DNA from: Klebsiella aerogenes
Lineage (GTDB): Bacteria > Pseudomonadota > Gammaproteobacteria > Enterobacterales > Enterobacteriaceae
Reading direction: 5' to 3'
NCBI GenBank assembly: GCA_029027985.1
Contig: CP119076.1
Location: forward strand, 682,001-746,000
Length of the DNA: 64,000 nt
Numbering within the stretch: position 1 is the first letter of the stretch; each line of letters begins with the position of its first letter. Positions 54,701 through 64,000 of this stretch are shown here, in pieces. A program made the position numbers and the translations under genes. The notes under the pieces were generated by a model. That model saw only the letters and a program-made list of their open reading frames with translations. It was not told where the DNA came from and did no database searches.

Positions 54701-55466
54701 CCAGCATCGTCGCACCGGGCATCGCCTGCGAGATGGCCGCACCGATACGCACGCGCACCATCTGCCGCGACTGACGATCCAGCCAGCGGGTTTCGCGCAG
54801 TTCCGCCACGCAGGATTTCACCACTGAGATCTGCGCCAGAACTTCGCGCATGTGCTCGGTCAGATTCGCCAGCTGGTCTGAAGCCAGCCCCGTCTGTGCG
54901 AATACCCGACGGCGGGCGCGCAGCGCGGTAATGGCAAGACACGCCAGTACGCAGACCACGATCAGCGTCATGGCTGGCGACATCCACAGCATTACCGCAA
55001 TACCGGCGATGTAGTAGGTGAATACCGCCAGCGGCACCGGCGACATTTGCAGCAAGGTATGCATCTGCTGCAGATCGCTATTGGTTCGCGAAATTACCTG
55101 CCCGGTACGCAGCGCGTCCTGGCCTGCGCCGTCCAGTTTTTGAATGCTGTCGAACGCGCGTCCTCGTAGGGTGTGCTGGACCCATAACGATAGCTCGCCA
55201 GCATAGCCGCGGCGTACGTAGTTACCGATGAAATCAAAAAAGGCAATCAGCAGTAGCCCGCAGGCCAGCCACGGCAGGCGGGTAGGATTACCCGCCAGCG
55301 CATCGTTTACCGCCTGCCGCGTCAGTAGCGGCGTCAGCGCGGCCAGCAGAATGGTCGACACCGACGCCACCACCACGATGGCGCTAAGTTTCTTACGTTC
55401 CCAGCACACGCGAGCCAGGCGGATTATCCAGGATCGCGCGGGCGTGGGAGAGTGAGTCGCAGGCAT
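51798..55466 (-). CDS. iroC: Salmochelin ABC exporter IroC
   Basis: The 1222-aa full ABC exporter is a tandem of two TMD-NBD halves. NBD1: Walker A GASGSGKST (374-382), E426 at the Q-loop (VVFEDAF), signature NLSGGQ (481-486), Walker B ILDD with D507 at the catalytic Glu position, and R539 at the switch-His position (VIARRR). NBD2 keeps GRSGAGKST, LLLDEATS and VAHRLTT but has signature LSAGQ. It exports glucosylated enterobactin across the inner membrane. It lies 46 bp after iroB. Confidence 0.94.
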   Translation of the reverse strand: MPATHSPTPARSWIIRLARVCWERKKLSAIVVVASVSTILLAALTPLLTRQAVNDALAGNPTRLPWLACGLLLIAFFDFIGNYVRRGYAGELSLWVQHTLRGRAFDSIQKLDGAGQDALRTGQVISRTNSDLQQMHTLLQMSPVPLAVFTYYIAGIAVMLWMSPAMTLIVVCVLACLAITALRARRRVFAQTGLASDQLANLTEHMREVLAQISVVKSCVAELRETRWLDRQSRQMVRVRIGAAISQAMPGATMLALPVLGQIVLLCYGGWSVMHGRIDLGTFVAFASFLAMLTGPTRVLASFLVIAQRTQASVERVFALIDTRSQMVDGREALNGRVTGLELEKVNFDYGNGNRILSDVSFSLQTGETVAVVGASGSGKSTLLMLLARFYDPSAGDIWLNTSAGRQNLRELKLEALRRQVGVVFEDAFLFAGTVAENIAYGHPQATAEDIRRAAAAAGASEFINALPKGFDTRLTERGTNLSGGQRQRIALARALITAPELLILDDTTSAVDAGTEAEINAALSRYADERHMLLVIARRRATLQLASRIVVLDKGQVVDIGSQAELESRCPAFRALMTGDGDFLEPSASGCHDLWPTTPAAQNDEPQALPETDGNGFVARMTRIPEQAVQQALAGEGRKFTSLLRPVAWMFIIAALLIALDSAAGVGVLILLQRGIDSGVAAGDMATIGICALLALCLVAISWCCYSLQTVFAARAAESVQHTVRLRSFGHMLRLALPWHEKHVDSRLTRMTVDVDSLARFLQNGLAGAATSLVTMFAIAAAMFWLDPILALTALSAVPVVALATWIYRRLSSPAYAQARLEIGKVNSTLQEKVSGLRVVQSHGQQEQEAARLRALSDRFRATRVRAQKYLAVYFPFLTFCTEASYAAVLLVGASRVAEGEMTAGVLAAFFLLLGQFYGPVQQLSGIVDSFQQATASGKHIDELLATDDTENVEPSSAPPATGALRLDEVTFRYPGSPEPALDKLTLTIPEGTVVAVVGRSGAGKSTLIKLIAGLYSPTSGTIGIGERQMTAATLADYRRQIGLVDQDVALFSGDIAENIRYSRPSSSHAEVEIASRRAGLFELIRQLPQGFRTPVNNGGADLSAGQRQLIALARAQLANAHVLLLDEATSRLDRRSEERLMSSLTEVAHAENRLALIVAHRLTTAQRCDLIAVVDKGRLAEYGTHEQLLKAGGFYTRLWRDSVGQPEGRSQHDITGEIVG

Positions 55467-55512
55467 TAAGCCTCCTCCGTCAATTTAAAGATGAGATCCG
55501 CCACGGCGGCCG

Positions 55513-56628
55513 TTACCTGCTTTGCACCATTGCGGCGAGCTTTTTCGCCACTTCGGTTGGGCAGGCCTGCGCCGCCATTTCCGCCGCCACCTCTTCAGAG
55601 GCCGTACGTAATGCGCGATCGTCGAGGAAAGCATTGATCATGCTGCTCGACAGACCGCCGTCGCCGGGGATGATCCCGCAGCCGCGATCGACCACCGCGC
55701 GGGCATTCACGGGGCGATCGGCGCCCTGGCCGAATACGATCTGCGGAATACCCGCGTGTAGCGCCGTCAGGGTGTTTCCCGCGCCGCCGTGATGGATAAA
55801 ACCATCGGCGCCGTTGAGGAAGGCGCCCATCGGGATCCAGTCAACCAGGCGAACGTTTGACGGCAGCGATCGCAGATCGGATCGCGCATTGGCGGAAAGA
55901 TGCAGAATAATCTCGGCATCGACCTCGCTGGCGGAATCCATCACCCAGGAAATCAGATCGAGGCCATCGACCATCGGTTTGACGGTACCGAGGCTGACCA
56001 GCAGCCGTTTGCGGCCGGGCGTGCGTTCCCACCATTCCTCCCATACCGCGCCGCCGTTATACGGCACGTATTGCATGGGAATGATCGGTTCGCCGTCGTT
56101 TTGCAGGATGCTCATACTCGGCGGCGTTACGTCGATCCACGCCATATCCTGCGGCGGAGCTTCGACGCCGTGGCGACGGTAGGCGTCGGCGAGCGAGCGC
56201 GTCACGCCTTTGATATGCCAGGGGGTGTGGCCGAAGCCGACGGTTTGCATCACCACCGGGATGCCGTATTTGGCGGCAATCAGCGGCCCGACGACTCCAA
56301 GGGGAGGGTAGACGATAAGATCGGGCCGCCAGTGTCCAGCAAACTCCACCAACTGATCGGCCATCTCTTCGCTAAAGAACGAGAAGTTGCCCATTTTGGT
56401 GCCAATATTACTTTCCTTTCGCTGCGCCTCGCGGCGGCGATAATCGGCTTCCGAATCGAAGCCGGGCGCGGCATCAAACACCACCAGCCCTGCCTCGGCC
56501 GCTTTTTGGGCGAATTTACCGCTACTGGCGATCAGCACTTCATGACCGTTAACGCGAAATGCCTGTGCCAAAGACAGCACCGGATACAGCAGCCCATAGA
56601 GTGGCGGGCCAACAAACAAAATACGCAT
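55513..56628 (-). CDS. iroB: Enterobactin C-glucosyltransferase IroB
   Basis: The 371-aa GT1-type enzyme begins MRILFVGPPLYGLLYP and has the C-terminal donor-binding signature HHGGAGNTLTALHAGIPQIVF followed by GQGADRPVNA. It matches IroB, which attaches glucose from UDP-glucose to C5 of the dihydroxybenzoyl rings of enterobactin, making salmochelins. It is the first gene of iroBCDE; AGAGGG precedes the ATG and a Fur box lies about 480 bp upstream. Confidence 0.95.
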   Translation of the reverse strand: MRILFVGPPLYGLLYPVLSLAQAFRVNGHEVLIASSGKFAQKAAEAGLVVFDAAPGFDSEADYRRREAQRKESNIGTKMGNFSFFSEEMADQLVEFAGHWRPDLIVYPPLGVVGPLIAAKYGIPVVMQTVGFGHTPWHIKGVTRSLADAYRRHGVEAPPQDMAWIDVTPPSMSILQNDGEPIIPMQYVPYNGGAVWEEWWERTPGRKRLLVSLGTVKPMVDGLDLISWVMDSASEVDAEIILHLSANARSDLRSLPSNVRLVDWIPMGAFLNGADGFIHHGGAGNTLTALHAGIPQIVFGQGADRPVNARAVVDRGCGIIPGDGGLSSSMINAFLDDRALRTASEEVAAEMAAQACPTEVAKKLAAMVQSR

Positions 56629-57377
56629 GAGAAAATCCCTCTCCGCTTGACGAACTAATTCAGGAAGTCGACGCAGTCAATATGCCGGCCAGCGCGACGT
56701 TAACTATCGTTAACCCGGCTGAGCCTGGCGCTGCGCCATTTTTTAGTTTCGTCAGCGCGGCGCACGGCAACGCCGGCGACCCTATCGCAGGCGGTAAATC
56801 CGTAGCGCGCGCGGACGAATCGGGAATTCCCTGTCCCGACTTCCATTAACGCTTGCGCGTCATTGTCCTGATGAACGGCCTGACGCGCCGCCGCACTGCC
56901 ACGGCGGCGTTTTAGGCCGCATTTGCCGGGTGAGAGGCCGGTCAACGCGCCGGGCGATGTCCGTGATTCCTGAAGACACCGTGCCGCATCATCCTGATGG
57001 CTTCGCCTTCGCGGGTCGGTAAGGGGAAAAGCGCCGTTGTTCAGGCGATGCTCGTTCCCTTACGGCCTCGGTATACCTTGCCAGATAAATCACCAATGCA
57101 AATGCTAATGAGAATAATTACCAATATCATTTACAGATTGCAACGATTAGTAAAAACTTAATGGAGAGGGAAAACGCTTATAGGATAAATCGCAGGAGAG
57201 TGTGTTGGAGAGGAGTGACGGGTTGAAGTAAGTGATGATGCTATCCCGGAGCAAAGACCAATCGGTTGTTTTTTATTCAGGAAAGCGGTGGCTTGCCGCT
57301 CTTCATTACCCGGGTATGATTTGTGATATGATGAAAAAGCGAAACTTTTTCTCTTTTTTCCAGGTTAAACGATACTT
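56629..57377. promoter_or_regulatory. Divergent iroB-nanR region with Fur box
   Basis: The 749-bp gap contains a Fur box GCTAATGAGAATAATTACC at 57104-57122 (15 of 19 consensus matches), overlapped by further Fur-like hexamers to about 57132. This is far from iroB (476 bp), implying a long leader. A GC-rich open minus-strand frame at 56700-56945 looks unlike a protein and may be part of a dispersed intergenic element. The nanR promoter should lie between 57.2 and 57.37 kb. Confidence 0.65.
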
Positions 57378-58160
57378 ATGAGCGCGTTCGATCACTCGTC
57401 AGATGACACCCAGGAAACTATCGGCAACAGCCTGCGCCGACGCCCGCTGGCGCGCAAAAAGTTGTCTGAGATGGTGGAAGAAGAGTTGGAGCAGATGATT
57501 CGTCGCGGCGAGTTTGGTGAAGGGGGGCAGCTTCCCTCTGAGCGTGAGCTGATGGCATTCTTTAACGTCGGGCGTCCATCGGTGCGTGAAGCGCTGGCTG
57601 CGCTGAAGCGTAAGGGCCTGGTACAAATCAACAACGGCGAACGTGCGAGGGTCTCGCGACCGTCGGCGGACACCATTATTTCCGAGCTTTCCGGCCTGGC
57701 GAAAGATTTCCTCTCCGCGCCTGGCGGTATTGCGCACTTCGAGCAGCTACGCCTTTTTTTCGAATCGAGCCTGGTGCGCTACGCGGCCGAGAACGCCACG
57801 GATGAGCAGATTGCGTTATTGAGCAAAGCGCTGGAAATCAACGGTCAGTCGCTGGATGACAACGCGCAATTTATTCGCTCAGACGTCGATTTCCATCGGG
57901 TGCTGGCGGAGATCCCCGGTAATCCGATCTTTATGGCGACCCATGTCGCTTTGCTTGACTGGCTCATCGCCGCGCGCCCGACAGTGTCAGAGCAAGAGCT
58001 CCATCAGCATAACAGCGTAAGTTTTCAAGAACATATCGCGATATTCAATGCTATTCGCGCTCACGATCCGGATGAAGCCGACCGTGCGCTGCAAACCCAC
58101 CTCAATAGTGTTTCCGCTACCTGGCATGCCTTAGGCAAAACCAAAAAAAACCGCAAGTGA
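57378..58160 (+). CDS. nanR: Sialic acid-responsive repressor NanR
   Basis: The 260-aa GntR/FadR regulator matches E. coli Nan[22 protein letters not shown], winged helix (about 45-100, [25 protein letters not shown]) and FCD domain (about 110-245, with metal/sialate ligands around [14 protein letters not shown]). It represses the nan operon and is relieved by N-acetylneuraminate. Three GGTATA-like repeats in the downstream gap are its operator. Confidence 0.95.
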   Translation: MSAFDHSSDDTQETIGNSLRRRPLARKKLSEMVEEELEQMIRRGEFGEGGQLPSERELMAFFNVGRPSVREALAALKRKGLVQINNGERARVSRPSADTIISELSGLAKDFLSAPGGIAHFEQLRLFFESSLVRYAAENATDEQIALLSKALEINGQSLDDNAQFIRSDVDFHRVLAEIPGNPIFMATHVALLDWLIAARPTVSEQELHQHNSVSFQEHIAIFNAIRAHDPDEADRALQTHLNSVSATWHALGKTKKNRK

Positions 58161-58236
58161 TCCCCACATTGCGATCGGTTTAGTGAACTCGATCGCACAA
58201 TAAGCTTTCCGTATTGTACTGCTTTAAAATTGATCT

Positions 58237-58259
58237 GGTATAACAGGTATAAAGGTACA
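58237..58259 (+). promoter_or_regulatory. NanR operator (GGTATA repeats)
   Basis: GGTATA at 58237 and 58246 and GGTACA at 58254 lie just upstream of nanA, the arrangement NanR dimers bind in E. coli; the third repeat differs by one base. A hairpin TGCGATCG/CGATCGCA (58170-58197) lies between nanR and the operator and may end the nanR transcript. Confidence 0.85.
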
Positions 58260-58293
58260 CAGTTAATCAATTAAACATCACTACGAGGTAGGT

Positions 58294-59187
58294 ATGGTTA
58301 GCAATTTACGTGGCGTGATGCCCGCGCTTCTGACGCCATTTGACGCGCAGCAGAACATTGATCAAGCAAGCCTGCGGCGGTTGGTGCGTTTCAATATTGA
58401 ACAGGGCGTTGATGGGCTATATGTCGGCGGATCAACCGGAGAGGCATTTGTTCAGAGCTTGTCCGAGCGCGAAGAAGTCCTTGAAATCGTAGCGGAAGAG
58501 GGCAAAGGGAAACTCACTCTGATTGCCCATGTCGGCTGTGTCAGCACGGCGGAAAGCCAACAACTGGCGGCAGCGGCGCAACGCTACGGCTTTGACGCCG
58601 TCTCTGCGGTCACGCCTTTTTACTACCCGTTCAGTTTTGAAGAACACTGCGATCACTACCGCGCCATTATCGATTCTGCCGATGGAATACCGATGGTGGT
58701 CTACAACATTCCGGCGCTGAGCGGGGTAAAACTGACGTTGGATCAGATCAACCATCTGGTGACATTACCAGGGGTTGGCGCGTTGAAGCAGACCTCTGGC
58801 GATCTTTATCAGATGGAACAGATCCGCCGCGCGCATCCGGATCTGGTGCTCTACAACGGCTATGATGAAATTTTCGCCTCCGGATTACTGGCGGGCGCTG
58901 ACGGCGGGATTGGCAGTACCTACAACATTATGGCCTGGCGTTACCTGGGGATTGCGCAGGCGCTGAAAGCGGGCGACACCGCGAAGGCGCAGCAACTGCA
59001 GCAGGAATGTAATAAGGTCATCGATCTGTTGGTCAAGGTGGGCGTATTCCGTGGACTGAAAACAGTGCTGCACTATATGGATGTGCTCTCCGTACCACTC
59101 TGTCGTAAACCGTTTGCCCCGGTTGACGATAAATTCCAGGCAGAATTGAAAGCGCTGGCGCAGCAGTTAATGCAGGAGCGCGGCTGA
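58294..59187 (+). CDS. nanA: N-acetylneuraminate lyase NanA
   Basis: The 297-aa DapA-superfamily aldolase has Schiff-base K165 (ALKQTSGD), Y137 (VVYNIP) and the carboxylate-binding GGSTGE (45-50). It splits sialic acid into N-acetylmannosamine and pyruvate. CTACGAGGTAGGT precedes the ATG. First structural gene of nanATEKQ. Confidence 0.97.
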   Translation: MVSNLRGVMPALLTPFDAQQNIDQASLRRLVRFNIEQGVDGLYVGGSTGEAFVQSLSEREEVLEIVAEEGKGKLTLIAHVGCVSTAESQQLAAAAQRYGFDAVSAVTPFYYPFSFEEHCDHYRAIIDSADGIPMVVYNIPALSGVKLTLDQINHLVTLPGVGALKQTSGDLYQMEQIRRAHPDLVLYNGYDEIFASGLLAGADGGIGSTYNIMAWRYLGIAQALKAGDTAKAQQLQQECNKVIDLLVKVGVFRGLKTVLHYMDVLSVPLCRKPFAPVDDKFQAELKALAQQLMQERG

Positions 59188-59323
59188 TTTCTCGCCGGAT
59201 ACGTCATGAACGGCGCTTCCGATGACGGGCTTAGCCAGGCATCCGCAGCGGGCGTTATCCGGCAACAACGATATTCAATTCATACCAAAGCGTGTGGGCT
59301 CAGCCCATCGCGGGAGACTCACC

Positions 59324-60814
59324 ATGAGTACAACAACCCAGAATATCCCGTGGTATCGTCATCTTAATCGGGCGCAGTGGCGCGCATTTTCCGCCGCCTG
59401 GTTAGGGTATTTGCTTGATGGTTTTGATTTTGTCTTAATCGCCCTGGTGCTCACCGAAGTCCAGGGGGAATTTGGTTTAACGACCGTACAGGCGGCAAGC
59501 CTGATTTCCGCTGCCTTTATCTCCCGCTGGTTTGGCGGCCTGATGCTCGGTGCCATGGGGGATCGCTATGGTCGCCGTCTGGCGATGGTGACCAGCATTA
59601 TCCTCTTTTCGGTGGGAACGCTCGCCTGCGGCTTTGCGCCAGGCTACACCTCGCTCTTTATTGCTCGTCTGATCATTGGGATGGGCATGGCGGGTGAGTA
59701 TGGCTCCAGCGCCACTTATGTTATTGAAAGTTGGCCGAAACATCTCCGAAACAAAGCCAGCGGCTTCCTGATCTCCGGTTTCTCTGTGGGCGCTGTGGTT
59801 GCTGCGCAGGTCTATAGTCTGGTGGTGCCCGTCTGGGGCTGGCGTGCGCTCTTTTTCATCGGCATTGTCCCCATCGTTTTCGCGCTCTGGCTGCGTAAAA
59901 ACATCCCGGAAGCGGAAGACTGGAAAGAGAAGCACGCAGGCAAAGCGCCGGTACGTACGATGGTCGATATTCTTTATCGCGGCCCGCATCGGGTGATGAA
60001 CATCATCATGACTGGCGTGGCCGGCGCGTCGCTGTGGTACTGCTTTGCAGGCGAAGCGCGTATCGCCGGACTGGTCGCGTTGCTTGGTCTGGTGTGCGCC
60101 ATCATCTTCATCAGTTTTATGGTGCAAAGCAGTGGTAAACGCTGGCCGACCGGCGTCATGCTGATGGTCGTGGTGCTCTTCGCTTTCCTCTACTCCTGGC
60201 CGATTCAGGCGCTGCTTCCTACCTATCTGAAGACGGAACTGGCCTATGATCCGCACACTGTAGCCAATGTCTTGTTTTTCAGCGGCTTTGGGGCTGCCGT
60301 TGGCTGCTGCGTCGGCGGCTTCCTTGGCGACTGGCTGGGAACCCGTAAAGCTTATGTTTGCAGTCTGCTGGCTTCGCAATTGCTGATCATTCCGGTATTT
60401 GCGATTGGCGGCACAAATGTCTGGGTGCTGGGTTTGCTACTTTTCTTCCAGCAGATGCTGGGGCAGGGGATCTCAGGGATCTTACCGAAACTGATCGGGG
60501 GATATTTCGAGACAGATCAACGTGCAGCGGGATTGGGGTTTACTTACAACGTTGGCGCGCTGGGCGGCGCATTAGCGCCGATTCTCGGCGCGCTGATTGC
60601 TCAACGTCTGGATTTAGGCACGGCGCTGGGGTCGCTCTCCTTTAGCCTGACGTTCGTCGTGATCCTCCTGATTGGGCTCGACATGCCAACCCGTGTCCAG
60701 CGCTGGATCCGCCCGGAAGCGATGCGCACTCATGATGCGATCGACGGTAAACCATTCAGCGGCGCGCTGCCGTTTGGCAGCGGCAAAAGTGCATTTGCGA
60801 AAAGTAAAAATTAA
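59324..60814 (+). CDS. nanT: Sialic acid transporter NanT
   Basis: The 496-aa MFS symporter matches E. coli NanT ([18 protein letters not shown], 14 helices, [31 protein letters not shown]). ATG 59324 after GGGAG is the family start; the frame open from 59222 is intergenic. The 136-bp gap from nanA contains inverted GCCGGATA/TATCCGGC-like segments resembling a REP pair. It imports N-acetylneuraminate with protons. Confidence 0.96.
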   Translation: MSTTTQNIPWYRHLNRAQWRAFSAAWLGYLLDGFDFVLIALVLTEVQGEFGLTTVQAASLISAAFISRWFGGLMLGAMGDRYGRRLAMVTSIILFSVGTLACGFAPGYTSLFIARLIIGMGMAGEYGSSATYVIESWPKHLRNKASGFLISGFSVGAVVAAQVYSLVVPVWGWRALFFIGIVPIVFALWLRKNIPEAEDWKEKHAGKAPVRTMVDILYRGPHRVMNIIMTGVAGASLWYCFAGEARIAGLVALLGLVCAIIFISFMVQSSGKRWPTGVMLMVVVLFAFLYSWPIQALLPTYLKTELAYDPHTVANVLFFSGFGAAVGCCVGGFLGDWLGTRKAYVCSLLASQLLIIPVFAIGGTNVWVLGLLLFFQQMLGQGISGILPKLIGGYFETDQRAAGLGFTYNVGALGGALAPILGALIAQRLDLGTALGSLSFSLTFVVILLIGLDMPTRVQRWIRPEAMRTHDAIDGKPFSGALPFGSGKSAFAKSKN

Positions 60815-60858
60815 CCCGGAGCCCGGTCAATACCGGGCGCTTGCCTAAGGATGTGATG

Positions 60859-61544
60859 ATGTCGTTACTTGAACGTCTTAACCAGAAAATTGCGCAATCT
60901 GGTGGTTTGATTGTTTCCTGCCAGCCTGTACCCCATAGTCCGCTGGATAAACCGGAGATTGTCGCCGCGATGGCTCTGGCGGCGGAGCAGGCAGGGGCGG
61001 TCGCGCTACGTATTGAAGGCGTGGAGAATTTACGCGCGACTCGCGCCGTCGTTTCCATTCCTATCATTGGTATTCTCAAACGCGACCTCGAAGCGTCGCC
61101 GGTCCGTATTACGCCTTTCCTGGATGACGTTGATGCGCTGGCGCAAGGCGGGGCCGATATCATCGCCGTGGATGGTACCGACCGCGTGCGTCCGGCTACC
61201 GTTGCGTCGCTGCTGGCGCGAATCCGCGAGCACGCCTTACTGGCAATGGTCGACTGCTCAACCTATGAAGAGGGTATGGCGTGCCAGCAATTGGGGGCCG
61301 ATATTATTGGGACGACGCTTTCTGGTTACACCACGGCGGAAACGCCGGAAGAACCGGATTTATCTCTGGTGAAAGCATTAAGCGAGGCCGGGTGCCGGGT
61401 TATCGCGGAAGGGCGCTACAACACCCCTTCACAGGCGGCAAGCGCGATGCGCCAGGGTGCATGGGCCGTGACCGTTGGCTCCGCCATCACCCGTCTTGAG
61501 CATATCTGTCAGTGGTATAACTCGGCGTTAAAAAAGGCGGTGTC

Positions 61545-61548
<4 letters not shown>
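60859..61548 (+). CDS. nanE: N-acetylmannosamine-6-phosphate 2-epimerase NanE
   Basis: The 229-aa TIM-barrel enzyme matches E. coli NanE in length ([17 protein letters not shown], the catalytic Lys in [29 protein letters not shown]). ATG 60859 is 7 bases after AAGGA. It converts ManNAc-6-P to GlcNAc-6-P. It overlaps nanK by 4 bp (ATGA). Confidence 0.96.
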
Positions 61549-62887
<1,339 letters not shown>

Positions 62888-63204
62888 CCTATTAATAATA
62901 GGGGGGGCGCGATGGTCAGAGAGAATATATGCGATACCATAACCTATAGATATATAAAATAGAGCGCATGAAGGTTACCCCTGTTTGTTTAATGGTTTTC
63001 TATTGATAACTATTTGTTTTAATTTAAAAACAATATATTTTCCATCTATTTTAGCATGTTGTTTTTCAGGGTTATTAACAAGGTGGTAGTGAGATTATTC
63101 CTGGTTTTTATTATGTCATGATTTATTCATTTAAATCTCCAGGATTTACTCTAGTTTATAAGGGCGAATCACCTTTTCTTACAACATGCGATATAGGGAT
63201 TGTT
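62888..63204. promoter_or_regulatory. AT-rich leader between nan operon and hcp
   Basis: The 317-bp segment is strongly AT-rich with several A/T tracts, unlike the flanking GC-rich genes. No gene is supported; an in-frame extension of hcp from 63118 has no family similarity. It should contain the hcp promoter and is a plausible H-NS target. Confidence 0.55.
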
Positions 63205-63687
63205 ATGGCTATTGATATGTATCTGAAAGTGGATGGTGTAACCGGCGAATCTAACGACTCAAATCATAAAAACTGGATTGATGTGTTGTCATTTAACTGG
63301 GCGGCCGAACAGCCTGGGAATATGAGCGTTGGCGGCGGTGGTGGCGCAGGTAAAGTGAATTTCCAGGACCTTGCGGTACAAGCATTAATAGATAAAGCAA
63401 CGCCCGCGATCCTCAAGTTTTGCGCCAGCGGCAAGCATGTCGATAAAGTCGAACTGTCAATTTGTAAAGCCGGCGGCTCGCAAATTGAGTATTCGCGTGT
63501 TGTTCTTGAAGATGTTCTTGTGACGAAAACCAGTTTTAGCGGTGTGGGCCATACCGATACTATTATGGTGAATTACCTGTTCCAGGCGTCGAAAGTCAAT
63601 CTGCATTATTGGGAGCAGTCTTCTCAGGGGACGAAAGGGGCAGAAACTAAATCTGGCTGGGATATCAAACAGAATAAAGAAATTTAA
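63205..63687 (+). CDS. hcp: Type VI secretion tube protein Hcp (TssD)
   Basis: The 160-aa protein is an Hcp1-type hexameric ring protein: AIDMYLKVDGVTGES at the start, the SFNWAAEQPGNM region, VEYSRV-like strand IEYSRVVLEDVLV and VNYLFQASKVNLHYWEQ. ATG 63205 follows AGGGATTG; the frame from 63118 is leader. Hcp forms the inner tube and carries effectors. It is the left edge of a T6SS locus or an orphan hcp-effector island. Confidence 0.93.
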   Translation: MAIDMYLKVDGVTGESNDSNHKNWIDVLSFNWAAEQPGNMSVGGGGGAGKVNFQDLAVQALIDKATPAILKFCASGKHVDKVELSICKAGGSQIEYSRVVLEDVLVTKTSFSGVGHTDTIMVNYLFQASKVNLHYWEQSSQGTKGAETKSGWDIKQNKEI

Positions 63688-63707
63688 TCGACGTTGGAGA
63701 TCCTGCG

Positions 63708-64000
63708 ATGCCAGATATTACCTCCGAGATAGATGCGGTTCTCTCCGATCATTCCCGTTTTGACGCAGACCAGTTGGATATTATTATTTCATTCGTCAAT
63801 GAACTGGATAAAGGAACCCTGAGCCAGTTTGAAACTGCCCAGGATCGCACGATTATGAATACTTATGAGCAGTTGCTTTCTGCCAGTAAAGAGCCGGCCA
63901 GAAGGCGACGCGACGAAGAGTACGAGCTGGAATCGTTGACGGGGGGCAGTCGTCGTAATGCCACCATGAGTAATCATGCCGAATTTTTTGATCGCTTCAA
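63708..64000 (+). CDS. Unrecognised gene after hcp, cut by the window edge
   Basis: From ATG 63708 (GTTGGAGAT upstream) a frame remains open to the edge, 97 codons. It begins MPDITSEIDAVLSDHSRFDA and is rich in charged residues with a basic run ARRRRDEEYE. It lies 20 bp after hcp on the same strand, so it belongs to the T6SS transcription unit. It could be a structural component or a chaperone/effector; no domain is recognised in this part. Confidence 0.6.
   Translation, partial: MPDITSEIDAVLSDHSRFDADQLDIIISFVNELDKGTLSQFETAQDRTIMNTYEQLLSASKEPARRRRDEEYELESLTGGSRRNATMSNHAEFFDRF

Noticed and set aside
56700-56945. 81-codon minus-strand frame upstream of iroB
   Set aside because: Arg-rich composition and no convincing ribosome site; treated as noncoding or part of an intergenic element.
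58170-58197. CRP site upstream of nanA
   Set aside because: The inverted repeat TGCGATCG/CGATCGCA does not fit TGTGA-N6-TCACA; more likely a hairpin at the end of nanR.
59477-60379. Minus-strand open frame (300 codons) opposite nanT
   Set aside because: Shadow of nanT; His/Gln/Arg-rich without any domain.

Overview
The window is chromosomal DNA of a GC-rich enterobacterium of the Klebsiella/Raoultella type. The left third keeps the E. coli gene order ftsP-ygiQ-dkgA-yqhD-yqhC-yghB-metC-exbBD-yghX-yghW-yghU-gss. The rest is accessory catabolic and uptake gene content typical of the Klebsiella oxytoca complex and Raoultella: three NCS1 permeases, a polysaccharide/uronide cluster, a chromosomal salmochelin (iro) locus, a complete nan sialic acid operon and the edge of a type VI secretion locus. 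Species was not determined; this is inferred from gene content and protein similarity recognised by eye.

Layout. 1-17.2 kb: core genes for division, redox and aldehyde detoxification (ftsP, ygiQ, dkgA, yqhD/yqhC), a 0.6 kb REP/BIME tandem array, yghB, metC with MetJ boxes, exbBD with a Fur box, a thiol/glutathione group (yghU, a monothiol DsbA-like protein, gss), a PLP aminotransferase and a hydrolase. 17.2-17.6 kb: a probable two-gene mini-operon for a 65-aa protein and a 29-aa single-pass membrane protein. 17.8-25.8 kb (cluster A): a GntR regulator and DUF1330 gene divergent from a tightly packed operon for an AA_synth protein, alpha/beta hydrolase, flavin reductase with a Nudix-like tail, LLM flavin monooxygenase, aldehyde dehydrogenase and NCS1 permease. 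The enzyme set matches that of the trigonelline (N-methylnicotinate) ring-opening pathway of Acinetobacter baylyi (TgnA/B/C/D), so an N-heterocycle degradation pathway is the leading hypothesis. 26.2-36.1 kb (cluster B): diamine-type aminotransferase plus aldehyde dehydrogenase, LysR, FMO-like flavoprotein, Rid-family protein, DUF1028, M20 deacylase and a second NCS1 permease; this looks like a second nitrogen-scavenging pathway of unknown substrate.

36.7-41.8 kb: an atypical SDR with a divergent LysR, a Kbp(YgaU)-like BON-LysM protein with a YidB-like protein, and a third NCS1 permease tail-to-tail with an AraC regulator. 42.0-47.0 kb: a CRP-site-preceded operon DUF2264-LacY-like symporter-GH88-DJ-1/PfpI, probably for unsaturated-uronate oligosaccharides. 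47.1-56.6 kb: iroN facing iroBCDE, each with a Fur box, encoding C-glucosylation, export, re-uptake and hydrolysis of salmochelin; ExbB/ExbD from the left part would energise IroN. 57.4-62.9 kb: nanR and nanATEKQ, with GGTATA operators. 63.2-64 kb: hcp and the start of an unrecognised gene in AT-richer DNA.

The most novel material is cluster A with its operator/promoter and reductase-Nudix fusion, cluster B, the mini-operon at 17.3-17.6 kb, and the repeated recruitment of near-related NCS1 permeases within 17 kb.
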